DNA of 64,000 nt from Cladorhizidae sp. MBARI D1340-BT2. Lineage: Eukaryota; Porifera; Demospongiae; Poecilosclerida; Cladorhizidae. Both the position numbers and the translations under genes were made by a program. The stretch's first letter is position 1. Every line of letters begins with the position of its first letter. Shown in pieces: positions 19,859 through 31,966 of this stretch. The stretch is from positions 6,456,125 to 6,520,124 of the forward strand of contig JAQNBH010000011.1 in NCBI GenBank assembly GCA_028752905.1, in the 5' to 3' direction. Under the pieces are notes generated by a model. It saw only the letters and a list, made by a program, of their open reading frames with translations. It was not told where the DNA came from and made no database searches.

Positions 19859-22233
19859 CCGATTGGCAATGCTGGCACTACTGAACAGGACACACCATCA
19901 CCTTCAGCTGCTAACAATCACACCATGGCCACTGATACCACACCATCACTCACCGGTAGTGCTACTGCCCCCCATTTCCCTAATGAATAGTCCACCCCAC
20001 TCAAGCACAGACATAGGAATGTTGCTGCATCAAGGCCACAATTTTGTGCGTGGGTTGCCTGATGATCAAAAAATGAAAATTGTACGCTTCATTTATGGCC
20101 ATATTCTACATTCATGAATGGGCACCACAGAAAATTTAGGACTCAGTGGGTGCAAAACCACCCATGGTTAATCTATAGTTCAAGTGAAGATGGTGTCTAT
20201 TGCAGGGTATGTGCTCTGTTTTCTCCTGGTACAGCAGGCCATTAAAGACTAGGGATACTTGTAACTGAGCCATTCCGTCTGTGGACTTCACAATCTTCTG
20301 TCTTTCTTCGTCATGAAAATAATGCATACCACCTAGATTCTATGTCTGAGTTTATACGAACTTTTCATCAAGTGTTGGAAGTTTAATTAGCAGGGAACAA
20401 GAAGAAAGAATGAAGCACAACTCTGAAGTAATTAAATCATTAATAGAGTGTGCCATGTTTTGCGCACTACAAGGCCTTTCCTTAAGAGGGCATAGAGAAG
20501 TTTCCATGGAGTCTAAATGTCATAATAGTGGGAACTTTATAGAGATTGTACATTTCAGAGCAAGAACAGACAAAATTTTAGCAAAACAGTTACAAAGTGC
20601 ACCTAAGAATGCTATGTACATCTAAAAACCATCCAGAATGAATTGATATCTATTATTGGGGATGCTGTGATGAAATAGTAGAGGAAATTAAATATTCTGA
20701 ATAATTTTCTATTTTAACTGATGAAGTTACCGATTCAGAACGACTCTCATTTGCAGTAAGGTTTGTGGACAAGGATTTTAATATCAGGGAGGAGTTTCTG
20801 AATTTTATTACCATGGAGAGTATCACAGGAGGTGCACTAGCAACAGCTATTATGACCGCCTTCAGACATGGGGGATTGATTTGGCTAACTGTAGAGGGCA
20901 AGGCTATGACTGCATCTGACATAGCAGATGTGGTGTTCCAAGTATTATTTTAAAAAAATAAAAAAATACAATTTTTTAATTATTACTTATATTTTTTTTT
21001 ATAGGATTAATCAGAGCGAGTGCTCCACTTGCATTTTATAGTCATTGTCATGCCATCAACTTAACCTCTGCATAGTTAAAGCCTGCTCACTCCCACAAAT
21101 CAGGAATGCAAGTGATACCTTATCTGAAGTATCCAAGTTTTTTGGTTTCTCACCAAAGCGGCAACGCTTCTTTATAGAAAATTATTGAAAATAGTGATGG
21201 AAAAAACAAACTTAAGCTGAAAGATGTTTGTAAAACACGCTAGGTTCATCGCATAGACTCTTACTCTACTTTCTTTGAATTGTACCTTTTGTTATTAAAA
21301 CAATGGAAGAAATTTCCTGTCGTAGTGTGAACACTAGTGAATGGTCATGGGATTCTGAAACTGTTACAAAGGCGAATGGATTTTTATATATATCAGCTTT
21401 CACCTTTCCAGCTTCTTGTATCTTCATCCATTACCATAAGGTTACTCAGTTACCTTCGTAGTGTGACAGTTAAATTGCAGAAACGTTCTACAGATGTCAT
21501 ATATAACAGCATATAAACAAGTGTCTGCAGTGCTGCATGAATTCCAGCTACTGAAGTTAGACTGCGAGTCTACATTTCATATTTTGTTTGAAGAAATGAC
21601 TAAGCTCTCCGAGGATTTACTTATCTCCATTTCAGTCCCTAGAGCAGTAGTAAAGCAAGTTTATAGAGCTAATGCACCAGCAGATAGCCCGGTATATTAT
21701 CGAAGGAATGTTATGCTTCCCTTTCTCGATCATACTGGTGGAGTTACAAAATCGGTTTGGCGGTTCATCAAAGCATTGTGAAGTAGCTTGGCTTAATTCT
21801 ATCCATGGTTGCTGAAAGTAGCAGTTCACTTGTTGAGGTATATCAACTCTACCTGACCGATCTTCCATCACCTCAATTGTTTAGCACTGAATGTCAAAGA
21901 TGGAAGATGAAGTGGATGTCTACCTCTGAAGAAGAAAGGTCACAATCCCTACAACAGACCATATGCACTAATAAAATGGACATGTTCCCTAATATTCAAG
22001 TACTGCTAAGGATTGCATGCACACTACCAGTTACAACATGTGAAAATGAGCGATCTAAACAGCCACCTAAAGACGTATTTAAGGTCAACCAGTCTGAAGA
22101 GAGACTCTCAGCTTTGGTAATGATGAAAATCCATCGACAGAAGACAAAGGACTTTGACTTGGATTCCTTGGTTTGTTCATTTGCAAGTAAGCATGCAAGA
22201 AGGATGCTACTGCCAATTGTACTCAATGACTAA
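19859..22233 (+). pseudogene. hAT-type transposase relic, TTF/ZMYM1-like (family B)
   Basis: Plus strand, many stops. Order: DIGMLLHQGHNFVRGLPDDQ (about 20009-20068), TTF-type zinc finger region HRKFRTQWVQNHPWLIYSSS and YCRVCALF (about 20120-20220), GLSLRGHRE (about 20480), APKNAMYI (about 20600), ILTDEVTDSERLSFAVRFVD (about 20712-20772), REEFLNFITMESITGGALAT (about 20789-20850). A C-terminal part at 21805-22233 has LLRIACTLPVTTCENERS, the hAT dimerisation block. Known: this order typifies animal hAT proteins related to ZMYM1 and 52-kDa PRKRIR-like proteins. About 1 kb between 20953 and 21494 is heavily decayed. Confidence 0.8.
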
Positions 22234-22239
22234 CTTTAT

Positions 22240-23049
22240 TTAGGTAAACTCTATTGTTTATATATACTGGAACAAATTTGATGTTACTGTTTGTTTGTTG
22301 TTGTTTTTTAGAAGTAGAAAAATAGTTTAACATCTTATGACAGGTAAATCAGAACTACCCTAAATGGATCCTAGAATCACCCCTGCACAGGCATGCACGT
22401 GCGCGTACACACATACACACACTCATGCATGCATATGAATCATCTTCCTGAAGAATTTTTTAAAATAAATCTGAAGCAAAGGCTAAGCATTAGTGCATTA
22501 GTAATTACTGAATATAAATCTATCTTTAGAACAATTCATTTTCTGTACAGTTGACCACCTTTTCCATCACATAGCTACTAGAGTTTGCAAAGTCTTCTCA
22601 AAAACAGATCTTATAGATAAGACAATGTCACAGGAGAGCAACCAATTAGTTCATTACTTTTACAAGTTAATATTACAAGCAATACATTGTTCGCAAAAAC
22701 ACACACATCACATTAAAGGAAAAAGAAACACTTGAAGAAAATTTCTCAGTGTGAGCACCTTGGGTCTCTCTAAGTACATGATGTTTTACTTCTACTATAA
22801 CTAACGGGGGAACTGCACGTCTGTACTGGGCAGCACAGGCATCTGACACTTTCCCATTAAAAATATATATATAATATATAATAATATGTAATACAGTGAA
22901 AAAAAAAATATATATATAAATATAAATATACAGCAGTAAAAAAACTCAAATATGAGTATGGAAAGAGATGTGAGCTCTTATACACTAACTAACACAGAGA
23001 GTTTGCAGGTTCAGATCCAGATGGATGACGTGCATGCTGCTGGCCTTAT
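22240..23049. other. no gene seen; simple repeats
   Basis: A CA/TG-rich tract at about 22395-22440 and an AT-rich TATATA tract at about 22863-22935. Nothing coding is recognised. Confidence 0.4.
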
Positions 23050-23269
23050 GTGCAGAGTCTTATGACACCAGCAACTTCCCAGAAGACCTACAACCTCAAA
23101 AACAAAGAGGTTTTAGGCAAGTTAAAGGATGAATCTGCCAGCATTCTTATTGTAGAGGAGCTACGTAGGCCTATGCTAGTTGAAGAAGAGCATTGTAAAA
23201 ATGCTTTATGCTACGTACGAATAGAGCAAGGAGACCCTCCCGAGGGAAAGACCTACCTCATGGCATTGA

Positions 23270-23828
23270 GGGGGGACGATTACTTTTTAAATTTTTTTAA
23301 CTTGTGGTTACAAGTTTAGAGGTCCGTAGATTCTGCAAACTTCATGGTATGGACTTGATATATAGATCAAAAGATAGGTTTCTCTGTGTGCTCTCTTTTT
23401 ATACTAAAATATGAACCTGAATCCCTGCAACCTCAGCCAGATAACTCCAGATTGCTAAGTGCCCAAAAAATGACGGTGAGCCCTAAAATCAACGCAATCA
23501 ATTTTCCACCCGCGCGCTTGACCACTTAGTAAAATTTTAACGCAAGGTCGTGCATGCTCTAGGGCTTCCTCAAGCCACTCGTACCAATTTCAATTTTTTG
23601 CAATCTGGGCAGGGATTCAGGTTTTTGAGGTCCTTCCACTTTAGGGTCTAGTAACTTGCCTATAGTTATACCTATGAAGCATATTTTAGTATCAAAAGAG
23701 AGCACACAGAGAGACCTATCTTTTGAGCTATATATCAAGTCCATACCATGAAGTTTGCAGAATCTACGGACCACTAAACTTGTAACCACAAGTTAAAAAA
23801 ATAAATAAAAAAATACAATCGTCCCCCC
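23270..23828. mobile_element. foldback/MITE element with G6 ends
   Basis: Seen: starts GGGGGGACGATT and ends AATCGTCCCCCC. The arms (about 23270-23411 and 23679-23828) are inverted copies of each other, apart from an A/T-run length difference near the ends, and inner parts are also partly inverted (CCTGAATCCCTGC at about 23415 and its complement near 23605). TTGA flanks both sides (23266-23269, 23829-23832), consistent with a 4-bp target duplication. It has no coding capacity. The superfamily is unclear. Confidence 0.8.
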
Positions 23829-23875
23829 TTGAGTCGGCACGGGAGTGCGATCCTGCGACTACACAGCGAGATATT

Positions 23876-23893
23876 AAGTGCTTATAAGCACTT
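23876..23893. promoter_or_regulatory. 18-bp perfect palindrome upstream of the Ig gene
   Basis: AAGTGCTTATAAGCACTT is its own reverse complement. It lies about 210 bp before the candidate start codon at 24102 and contains TATAA. It could be a dimeric protein binding site or a core promoter element. Position and symmetry are the only evidence. Confidence 0.3.
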
Positions 23894-24101
23894 GGTCTGA
23901 GGTCTCCAGTAGTCTTGGACGCAGCGAGCTAGATAGTTTTACAGGTGCTAGCCAGGCAGATATATTTGACTAGATTGAGCCAAGTTCAGCGAAGCATAAA
24001 TTTATAAATTTTACTTTAATAGCTAAGGTAAAAACAGTAGGCTGACTTATCGACAAGTTTCTATTTACCTCTGAGGGGTGGGAAAGAAGGAAGAGATAGT
24101 G

Positions 24102-24147
24102 ATGAAGATACTGCTACTGCTTGCAGCCTCCATTGTTCTTGCGTCTA
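24102..24147 (+). CDS. exon 1 of Ig-superfamily gene: signal peptide
   Basis: ATG followed by MKILLLLAASIVLAS and a GTAAGT donor at 24148, leaving the reading frame in phase 1. The residues make a classic short signal peptide (Lys, Leu-rich core, small residues at the end). The next Ig exon (46988) begins in phase 1, so the two join in frame as ..AS-T-KLTIYHG. The linking intron would be about 22.8 kb, filled with transposons; unseen exons may lie in between. Confidence 0.5.
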
Positions 24148-24328
24148 GTAAGTACTTGCATATGAATTATATATATTTTTTGCATAACTACACACCTACT
24201 ATAACCTACAGTGCATTTGATCAGCTTCTAGAAAGCAAGTGGTTAAATTGTGGCTAACAGGCTTGAGTAGTTGTGTGTAAGCAAGCATGTGGGTTGTTCA
24301 GGTGAGAAACTGCTGGTAATTATTTACA

Positions 24329-24394
24329 GTCACACACACACACACACACACAACACACACATGCACACACAAACACACATACACACACACACAC
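24329..24394. repeat. (CA)n microsatellite
   Basis: Interrupted CACACA tract in the first intron. Confidence 0.9.
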
Positions 24395-24528
24395 GAAATG
24401 GGTCTATACATGCAGAAATCTCACAACTGAGAGATTTGTTATGATGGTGGAGTGTTTCAAGCCCTCACTTGCAATAAGAGACATGTAGTGACAGACCATT
24501 AGGAAACAAGGCCAAACACCCTTTGGTG

Positions 24529-26020
24529 CTGATCTAGCACTATCATCCATCTCAGGAACATCCTTTCCTGCTTGACCATGCAGCTGGCATTCTGTGGCTA
24601 GTCTATGCTTAACTCCCTTTTAGTGCAGGACTTCTTGCCCAGCCACCTGACCTTTCTATGTAAATGATGAATTTCTCTGGCAGTCACAGGGTTCTCAATC
24701 GGCCCCAATGCCCAGAAATGTCAATGTAGTTGAGCCCTCAGTTTTATGGGATGAGTTAGTATCCCTAGCTTGTTACACAATTCGATTGTTTGTTCAATGC
24801 CCACCCACGTTTTCCCTGCTTTTTAATGTTATGTAACACTGGAAAACATTTCGTTTGCCTGTCAGACACCACAGAGTATAGTGTATATCTATAGTGTAGG
24901 TGTGTCTTTGTTTATCAGTTGCACATGTCTACTAAAGTAAGGCATATGGATTTTGTTCATATTCACTTTCAAAGCCTATCTGTCCATGCTTAGGATTCTC
25001 CTCCTTCCCATGTATTCTCTGTTATATATCTGGTCCACATTTCATGACTCCTTTTTTTAATCTTATTTATATTGTAGATCACACCAACAGTCAGTTACTC
25101 CGTGTTTTTTTGTTTCACTTGGGTTCCTACTGCTCAATTCTTTGGTTGGGCATTTCTCTTTTTACAAATGTCAATGTAAATTTTCCAGCACGTTTGCGTG
25201 ATTTTCCTGCATGTTTGCGTCATGTCTGGGTAAATCTCCATCAGAGAACTCCAGTTAAACCTAGGCTATGTATAAAACTGAACAATCTGCTTGTTATATC
25301 ACCAGAAAATTGACTTGCTCTTCCTAGATATCGCTTGAAATTGGGTGCTTTTTTCATAGAACTCACCATAATCACATAGTACTTGGCCTTTTAGTTGGGA
25401 CCATCAGCCAAGGAGGTTGTGAGGAGTTGTTTGGGCTATTATACTCGCCCTGAATGCTTCTGCAGTACATAGCCAGACATACTGCAAGCTCATCAGCATT
25501 CTTTTAGAACACATTATAGGAAACTGCTTCTTCACATCTACTCAAATCATATAGATAAGGCTTCTTGTACACATCTGTACTGGCAAACATGTTTTAGATG
25601 ATTAAAAATGCACATGGTGCAGCAATTCCCATGATTATTAAGAAAAATGTTTTCCAAGTATGGATTTATGGATACCTTAGTTGATTGCATGGTTAATGAG
25701 GATGTGATAAGGCTAAATACGAACTACAAACCATGTTGGCTGAAACTAGCATAATCCGGCAGGAGTATGCGAACTGTCCTCGAGAATTAGCCACTATTGA
25801 AACCTTGAATAGGATATTGTGAGGTCTACTTGCTGACTTGCATCAGGGAAGGAAAGGAAATGGAAAATGATTGTGAAGATGATGATGAATTAGCAAGCAC
25901 ACCAGTTACAGTCATCCAAAGTGCAACCATATCTCCATGACTTGCAAAATTTTGTTTTTTCTCATGCGTTGTTGGAGCAGATATAAGACTCCAACTACTG
26001 TAGAGAGGATTTAGACATGA
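24529..26020 (+). repeat. duplicated segment, copy 1, pogo-like remnant
   Basis: Aligns collinearly by eye with 26768-28400 (for example CATCTCAGGAACATCCTTTC at the start of both and GGAAAATGATTGTGAAGATG near both ends). Inside, about 25650-25740 reads FSKYGFMDTLVDCMVNEDV, similar to the NCF.K.GF block before the acidic tail of pogo/Tigger transposases. Heavily decayed. The assignment to pogo is tentative; the duplication is clear. Confidence 0.6.
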
Positions 26021-26767
26021 CAAAATTCATGAAATGAACAAAGTGAACTACTACATGCATAGGTACTATTATTTTCTTCCACCCATTACCCCACCCAGCT
26101 CTAGAGGAAGATCACCTCTTGGTAAGACCATTTTCTAATGCATTCGTGGGTGGTATCTCAAATGAGAGTCTACTTTAAGACCGCTAAAGTAACCCCATTA
26201 CACAATTCCAAGAAGTCTACTATTTAGCACAAAACAGGTGCCGGCTGACCTCATGAACCAGACCATGCCCAAAATACCATATAGGGTAATCACAAACACA
26301 AACACTAGTGTAAATTACTACTATACTACAACTAAATAATAGTAAATACAACCAACAGTTGTAAATAAAGAGTTTCCAGTTACTTCAAGTCCCCTTCGTA
26401 AGGTAGTAAACTGGCAGCCCCTAAATCCATAGAAAGTGTGAAAAAAGCTTTGAAAGTTCTTTTAAGGATCTATTTTGTTCCTATTTCCTTTTCCCAATTG
26501 CGTACGATCATAAAAACTTTAGTCCTTGAAGACTAAGTTGTTCCAATGACTTGCAGTGACTAACCTGTTTCTTAATTACAGAAAATAGGTGTTGGTAAGA
26601 TTTCTCATCAAATATGCAATAAAGCTAAATCAGATGTTGATTTGAAATGTGAAAAGATCGATATTCTTGAAAATATTATGCAAGCCATGCTATGAGCTAG
26701 TCCCCGAAATAGGTCTCAACGGCATTATGCACAGTCTGTTGTGATCTTGTCATGTAACTCCTTCGTG
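26021..26767. other. spacer between the two duplicated segments, no gene seen
   Basis: AT-rich. No recognised coding or repeat structure. Confidence 0.3.
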
Positions 26768-28400
26768 GCTGATCTACACTACTATCCATCTCAGGAACAT
26801 CCTTTCTGGCTTGACCATGCAGCTGGCATGCTCTGGATAGGACTTCTTGCCCAGCCACCTGACCTCCCTCTGTAAATGACTGAATTTCACCTGGGCAGTC
26901 ACAGGATTCCATACTCTTAGTGTAGTAGATATCTATAGTGTAGTAGATATCTAAAGTGTAGCTAGTGGATATCTATAGTGTAGTAGATATCTATAGTGTA
27001 GTAGATATCTATAGTGTAGTAGATATCTATAGTGTTGTAGATATCTATAGTGTAGTAGATATCTAAAGTGTAGCTAGTGGATATCTATAGTGTAGTAGAT
27101 ATCTATAGTGTAGTAGATATCTATAGTGTAGTAGATATCTATAGTGTAGTAGATATCTATAGTGTAGTAGATATCTATAGTGTAGTAGATATCTATAGTG
27201 TAGTAGATATCTATAGTGTAGTAGAGTCGGTGTGAAACTTTTTTTTGGCTTATTAGGCATATGCATAATTATTCACTTTCAAAACCCATCTGGTCTAACT
27301 CCCTGTATAGTCTCTCGGATGTCCATGCTTGAGATCCTTCTCCTTCCAGGTATTCTCTGTTATGATTACGGCTGGTCCACATCTCATGACTACTTTCTTT
27401 TTCTCATTTATATTGTAGATCAAACCAATAGTCAGTTATCTCCATTTTTTGTTTCACTTTGTTTCCTGCCAAGTTCCAGCTCAATTCGTTGGTTGGGAAT
27501 TTCTCTTTTCACAAATGTGAATGTTGCATGTTTGCTTCATGTCGGGGTAATCTCCATCAGGAAACATCAGTGATCAAGTCATTAGAAGGTGGTAGCTACC
27601 TTGGTTTGTTAAACCTTGGCTATATATAGAACTGACCAATCTGCTTGCTATATATAACACCAGAAAAGTGACTTGCATTTCCTAGATCATTTGTAATTGG
27701 GTACTTTTTTCATAGAACTAACCATGGATCACATGGTACTTGGCCCCTTTGAGTTGAGACCATCAGCCAAGGGTGTGGTTAGGAGCTCCTCGGGCTGTTA
27801 TGTTTGCCCTGAATGTTTCCACAGTACATAACCTGACACTCTGCAAGCTCATTAGCATTCTTTTAGAACATATTATAGGAAGCACATGTAGTCAAATCAT
27901 AGAGGTAAGGCTTCTTGTGTATCTAAGTTGGCAAAGATATTTGGGTGCATTCATATTGATAAAAATGCACAGGATGCAGAAATTGCCATGAGTATTTCAG
28001 AATGTTTTTCCAAGTGTGGATTTCTGGAAACCTTAGTTGATTCCATGGTTAATGAGGATGTGATGAGGATGTGATGAGGCTGAATCTGAACTATAAATCA
28101 TGTTGGCTGAAACTAGCATGATCTGGCAGGATTAAGTGAACTATGATTGAGAATTAGCACACTATTTAAACCCTCAAAAGGGATATTGCGAGGGCAACTT
28201 TCTGACTTTCTGGCTAGCATCAGGGAGGTAAAGGAAAAGGAAAATGATTGTGAAGATGATGAGAGCACACCAGTTTTGGACATCAAAAGTGCAACAAATA
28301 CCTCTATGATTTGTTTTTGCTAATGAGAAGGCAGTGTTGTTGGTGAGGATGCAAGAGTCAAGCTACTGCGGTGTGGACTATGCTAGAGATGACATGCAGA
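26768..28400 (+). repeat. duplicated segment, copy 2, pogo-like remnant
   Basis: Second copy of 24529-26020. Here the block reads EIAMSISECFSKCGFLETLV (about 27976-28035), a better match to the pogo-type (A)I..CF.K.GF signature. It contains an 18-bp minisatellite (26918-27225) where copy 1 has only about one unit. Confidence 0.65.
26918..27225. repeat. 18-bp minisatellite
   Basis: About 16-17 copies of TAGTGTAGTAGATATCTA. Two units carry a 4-bp longer variant (AGTGTAGCTAGTGGATATCT). The period of 18 opens a false minus-strand frame of repeated HYRYLL. Confidence 0.95.
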
Positions 28401-28539
28401 AACTTTGTCAACTAACACTGTGCAAGAGGTTTAAGTTGTGTCCCTGATTGCAAAAACTTCCACTAACTTAATGAACAAGTTGGTTACTATATAGTCCCAC
28501 AGTATATTTAATGCCTTGTTAACTAATGGGAAGGGGGCC

Positions 28540-28950
28540 TATGATATAGTCTCTTGAATGCCTTGGTAGTCTCCACTTGTGTTATGGTTGAAATGTTTAT
28601 GGATCAGAAGAGGAGTCTTGCCCACTGGAACATTGTCGCTGGTCGCCTTTTCCCTCCATGGAGCTGCTGTGAGTACTTCCATTAAATAGGCTAAAAGAAA
28701 CTGCATCTGAATTACCATGGGCCTTAGCAGGCTTGATTCTTTCTGGAATATCATTCATCGCATAAGATGTCCACCAACTTTCTTGAGGCATTTAAGGACC
28801 ATGAGCAGGTTGTGATTGGTGATGAGCATGAATGGAGTCTATAATAAGTAGGGATAGAACTTTTTAATAGAACCACTATTGCTAATGCCTCACATTCAAT
28901 GTGGGATATTTCTGCTTTGCTTTGCTTACTCCAATATGCATGTTGTTTTC
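28540..28950 (-). pseudogene. Ty3/gypsy RNase H fragment
   Basis: Minus strand reads AEISHIECEALAIVVLLK (about 28860-28915), then after a shift PFMLITNHNLLMVLK (about 28800-28850), and KAHGNSDAVSF (about 28690-28720), the decayed form of HGNADALSR that ends gypsy RNase H. Frameshifted, with no LTRs seen. Confidence 0.75.
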
Positions 28951-29114
28951 AACCACCCTTATTTTTCTGATAGAGCACACCTCCTAGAACAGTTCCAGAG
29001 ATAATTATAACATGAATGATGAAGAGGGTGGGAGGAGCAGAGTGCCACACTCTTCATCCCTGCTCTGTGTTCTTGATGGTGTGTCTTACTGAGTGCTTCT
29101 ATCTGGGTCTTAAA

Positions 29115-30368
29115 GCAGAGCCGGAGCAAGCTATTTTGGGGTGGTACGGCTGATACTGCCGAGGGATGTGTGCCTCCTTCCACCAAAGTGGGAATGCAAA
29201 CAATTCAGATGAGTATTTGAAATGACAGAAAGTATCATAAATAAAGTATGATAATAATGAGATGGTAAACACCTAGCTACTTTATTAAAATTTTCCAAAT
29301 AATCTGACTCATTTCCTCTACTGCTAACCAATTCTTTTGCTACAACATTTTTCTTTGTGAATGTTCCAGACCATTAAATCATTTAACCTCTTCTGTGTCA
29401 TTGTGGTTCTGAGGTAGGTCTTTATTCTTCGCAACCCTGAGAAAGAATGCTCTGAAGAGGCATTAGTAGCTGGCATTAAATGTAAGTCGTTGAGCAGAAG
29501 ATAGCTGTGACAGTGACTTAATGATGTCATTAATTGAAAGCTCTGACTGGTTCTTCTCTTCAGCAAACAAAGCTTGCAAGAGAGGCAGTTGTGCCTGCAA
29601 TAGCATTTTGGAGATGTCATCCTCGTAGAAATCACACACATTGCTTAGCTCTGTGTCATAAGGGCACCCACGGCATACATTGAGAACAAGATCTTCAACA
29701 TTGCGATAAACTTTATACACTGTCATGATTGATTGAATCTGCTGTTAATGGATTCAATAATAAGATCAAGTGCCTCATAGTAAATCTGCCTGTAGTTATC
29801 GTCGGGTGTAGAATGAAAGTTACCATCAGTTAATCCAATCTGGAGAGCCGCCGAGGAGCACGTCTTTTGTGAGAAAGAGTTGGTCAATATCAAATTCACT
29901 TTGGTGTAGCAAAACACGATCGTAGAAGCTCTTAAACTTGTCTTCTTTATGAATGGATTTGACTGTTGGCTGTAATAGTAGTATAATGCTGCAAGCTTTT
30001 CCTAAGGTTATTACTTTGCTGCAAAATGAGGGTTCCTAAGGAAATGCCAAAAAGGAAGTTGAAAGTGAGCATTTGGGTCTCAATACCAATAATTGGCCTT
30101 CATTTCACTGTCAATTCATGAATTCTTGGATTCCTCCCAAACACCGAGGAGAACTTCATAATTGTCTAGCACACTCTGTGGTGATGGTGTACGGACTGTC
30201 CACCTAGTAGGGCAGAGAAGACGAAAGCTTGGTGTATCAGTTGCAAGGTCCTGTTTGAGCTTTTGAAATATTGCATCTCGTTTAGGAGACTTCTTGATTA
30301 ACTTTGTGGATTTGTTCCAAAAAGTGGTACGGCTATAGCCGTACCTGCCGTACCAGTTGCTCCACCTA
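29115..30368 (-). mobile_element. deleted hAT-like element
   Basis: The ends resemble inverted repeats: CAGAGCCGGAGCAAG at 29115 and the complement of a GGTGGAGCAACTGGTACGGC end at about 30345-30368, both followed inward by GGTACGGC. The minus-strand coding relic reads TTFWNKSTKLIKKSPKRDAI (about 30270-30330), LLCPTRWTVRTPS (about 30190-30230), and the dimerisation block NASSEHSFSGLRRIKTYLRT (about 29405-29465). The N-terminal half is missing, so it is a non-autonomous deletion derivative. A clean 8-bp target duplication was not found. Confidence 0.6.
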
Positions 30369-30459
30369 TGTAAAGTAGTCTTGCATAGCTGACCCTTTAC
30401 CTCCCTTGTGGGGAGCAAAGAGTGTCTAGGAAATTTATTGCTTACCACCACTATAGTAG

Positions 30460-31267
30460 CAGCAATTCAATGACTTTAACTTAAAATTTGTTACTTGATG
30501 TAACAATGCCAAGTGTTGTGCCATTTGATGGTTCCATTTACATCCCAGAGGTTACCCCCAAGAGTCCTCTTTAGTGCTCAATCATGGCATGGAGCTGTAT
30601 AGCAATCAAACAAGTAATTCCCCTCTTTTATTCACAGAGACGTCTTTTGCAGCCCAAGGGCACCTCTATCCCAAATCTGATGTGCCCATGACTTTTCTAG
30701 TAAAAAGTTAACCCCAAGAACCCATTTGATTCTTAACCCTTTCACAGTTGGATTTACACAGGATTAAAAAAATAAACATGACCATTGTATATAAAATAAT
30801 AAATACCAGGTCAGGGGTACACTAAAGTCCCTAGCAACCATGGTTGATGGGATAGCATTGGTGTTGATAAACAGTGTGGTCGACAATTGTTTGCTAAGCA
30901 ACCGACCACAATCTATGAATAATTACAGCCTATGATAATCTCTGGAGGCATTCCAGCTTATGTCACTGAATGAGAGAGAGCAGCTGTGGTAGACACTGGT
31001 GGAAGCAGCACAGGCTGTCCAGTATCCATGTATGTACATACAATAAAAACTTATTGCATGGCTGCATGCATAAGCTATACCGCCTGCTACCCAAGTAAAA
31101 AAAAAAAGAAGGCGCACTTAGCTACTAGAAAGCTAAATCTTTATCTTTATACTACATCACATGATCTGTGGCTAATTTGATTGGTTACTAACTATAGGTT
31201 ACATAGGCGCATAACCTACACTTTTAACTGCATGTAGTTTAGCGCATGCGCAATGTAGTATAAGTAA
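30460..31267. other. no gene seen; dispersed repeat
   Basis: About 30480-30720 shares phrases with 32600-32740 (CCAAGTGTTGTGCCATTTG against GTCAAGTGCTATGCCATTCA; CCAAATCTGATGTGCCCATG against CACAAATCTGACATGCCCAT), a degraded dispersed repeat. Confidence 0.4.
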
Positions 31268-31405
31268 GATAGCCTATACTCCACTCGCGGGTTATGCACC
31301 AGTGTAACCTACTCGTTTGCGGTTACATCCCTCGGCTTTGCCTCAGGGTAACCGCAAACTCGGAGGTTACATAGGCGCATAACCCACTCTTTTGAATAGG
31401 CTATC
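31268..31405. repeat. hairpin-forming inverted repeat
   Basis: Left arm from GATAGCCTATACTCCACTCG to GTTTGCGGTTACATCCC. The right arm is its imperfect complement, ending GAATAGGCTATC. The short loop region CTCGGCTTTGCCTCAGG is itself nearly palindromic. Part of the right arm (GGTTACATAGGCGCATAACC) is also repeated directly at 31197. No genes inside. Confidence 0.75.
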
Positions 31406-31424
31406 CTATACATAGCTAGCTAGA

Positions 31425-31710
31425 ATCCATGACAAACCTTAGTATCCTTGTTCATCACTTCTTTCTTCATCATTGGAAAGAAAAACATCGTAATCAGCTG
31501 TAGAGCTACAATCAGCTGGCTGGCAAGCAGATGCAACCGCAGTAGCAAAGAATTCAACTGCTCCACAGCTAGATTTTCTCTCTCCAAGGTATGCATGGAT
31601 GCCATCCCCTTCTTCATTGCTGAAAGAATTCTCATAGATGTCCAAAATCGTCGTCTTGAACAAGAGCAAGGACCTTTTCAAGAGACAGTCTTTCAGCCAT
31701 CGTGCGATTG
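31425..31710 (-). pseudogene. short coding relic, possibly a transposase N terminus
   Basis: Minus strand starts MAERLSLEKVLALVQDDDF and, after a frame change, continues NSFSNEEGDGI to the end. A short acidic N terminus of this kind occurs in piggyBac-type transposases, but no catalytic part is present. Tentative. Confidence 0.25.
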
Positions 31711-31966
31711 AAATAATCCAAATGTTTCAATAATATTTTACCCTGGTTACCAGGTACATAACGCTCACATTATTTGGTACATAAATAGAGTTTAAATCAG
31801 GCTATTTTATTATATAAAAGATACGGTTTGATCTTGTACTATTGCGACGCTAGATTGCTCTGCGCCAAAAGTCACTTGTGATGGTTGCAGGCTTATTCTT
31901 TTGCGGTCTGGTTGCCCCACTAGCCTGAAAGAATAATAGCTGCCTGATAAGTAAGTTCTGTCATCT

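Noticed and set aside
23050..23319. 89-codon plus-strand frame before the G-ended foldback
   Set aside because: Runs into the foldback element, matches no family and has no splice support.
27063..27266. Minus-strand frame of HYRYLL repeats
   Set aside because: Read-through of the 18-bp minisatellite.
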